64,000 nucleotides of DNA, taken from NCBI GenBank assembly GCA_947245585.1, contig CAMXPV010000002.1, positions 99,083 through 163,082 of the forward strand, given 5' to 3'. A program made the position numbers and the translations under genes. The DNA is from an uncultured Lachnospiraceae bacterium (GTDB lineage Bacteria > Bacillota > Clostridia > Lachnospirales > Lachnospiraceae). Position 1 is the stretch's first letter; each line of letters opens with the position of its first letter. Positions 63,697 to 64,000 of this stretch are shown piece after piece. The notes under the pieces were generated by a model that searched no databases, had not been told where the DNA came from, and worked only from the letters and a program-made list of their open reading frames with translations.

Positions 63697-64000
63697 ATGA
63701 GGAATTTATTTGAACATACCAGCGCACCGTGGATTCGGTACAGCAACTATGAATATAAGACAGACAGTAAAGGTGACCTATACATAACAGTTTCCAAAGA
63801 TGCCAAACCTGAAATGTATCATCCCATGCAGGAAGCAGAACAGCTTGTCATTGATGCGGTAAATGTCGGGCTTGCCGCCATGCACAAGGCATCGGAAGAA
63901 GAACTGAAAGAAACTGTGCTTGTTTTTGTAAAAAAATATGGTTTTCTCGGCTTTATGACCGCCCTGCCGACAACAGCGGATTTTATAACCTATGAATCCG
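63697..64000 (+). CDS. Partial unknown protein, cut by window edge
   Basis: An open frame from the ATG at 63697 (preceded by TGGAGC) through the right edge, 101 codons visible. It begins MRNLFEHTSAPWIRYSNYEY and holds FVKKYGFLGFMTALP. Not recognised. It follows the sigma-like gene on the same strand and is probably part of the element. Confidence 0.6.
   Translation, partial: MRNLFEHTSAPWIRYSNYEYKTDSKGDLYITVSKDAKPEMYHPMQEAEQLVIDAVNVGLAAMHKASEEELKETVLVFVKKYGFLGFMTALPTTADFITYES

Overview
The window looks like a chromosomal segment of an anaerobic, spore-forming Firmicute, most likely a gut Lachnospiraceae-type Clostridium. The evidence is a full-length spoIVA, a GerA/SpoVAF-family protein, class III (oxygen-sensitive) ribonucleotide reductase nrdDG, an anaerobic (cbi-type) cobalamin pathway, strong GGAGG ribosome sites with frequent TTG/GTG starts, and a mobile element with a TnpX-like large serine recombinase.

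Layout. 1-30.7 kb is a core-like region, mostly minus strand: a truncated SAM methyltransferase; a Cu/Zn-SOD-like protein; a sulfur amino-acid block (trans-sulfuration enzyme, PatB-type C-S lyase, C39-like peptidase); two lipoprotein/membrane hypotheticals; an SGNH hydrolase plus a GH1-ManA fusion; a solo GerA-type protein; a chemotaxis receptor; dut-nrdG-nrdD behind NrdR boxes; a WYL regulator with a HAD phosphatase; rnhA with a membrane-anchored MutS-like ATPase; purine salvage (PNP, MTA/SAH deaminase); spoIVA; a beta-propeller lactonase; and, on the plus strand, an XRE-cupin regulator followed by potABCD.

30.7-34.6 kb is a small, eroded accessory island. It holds an ABC-type ATPase paired with a small protein carrying a PD-(D/E)XK-like E-x-K signature, the 3' tail of a lost DNA methyltransferase (BREX PglX-like), a GIY-YIG protein with a damaged C terminus, a zinc-ribbon membrane protein and a 5'-truncated tandem-repeat protein. 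This is the best candidate here for an undescribed (probably anti-phage) system.

34.6-55.6 kb is one long minus-strand cobalamin operon under a cobalamin riboswitch with its own terminator. Order of transcription: lipoprotein cobaltochelatase CbiK, repeat lipoprotein, BtuF/C/D-like uptake, CbiP, CobT, CobU, CobS, a degenerate CobU-like protein, CobC, CbiB, CobD, CbiC, CbiD, CbiF, CbiG, CbiH, a CbiJ-CbiE-CbiT triple fusion, CbiA and a Cys-rich small protein. CbiL, CobA/SirC and the adenosyltransferase are not in this window. From about 30.7 kb on, the DNA is visibly more A+T-rich than before.

From about 56.4 kb to the right edge lies a mobilizable element: MobA/MobL relaxase, a structured non-coding block (candidate oriT plus an array of four small hairpins with covarying stems), ParR-like and ParM-like segregation proteins, a large serine recombinase, a TnpW-like protein, and on the plus strand a sigma-70-region-4-like regulator and a cut-off unknown gene. 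The element's ends were not identified and its right part is outside the window.
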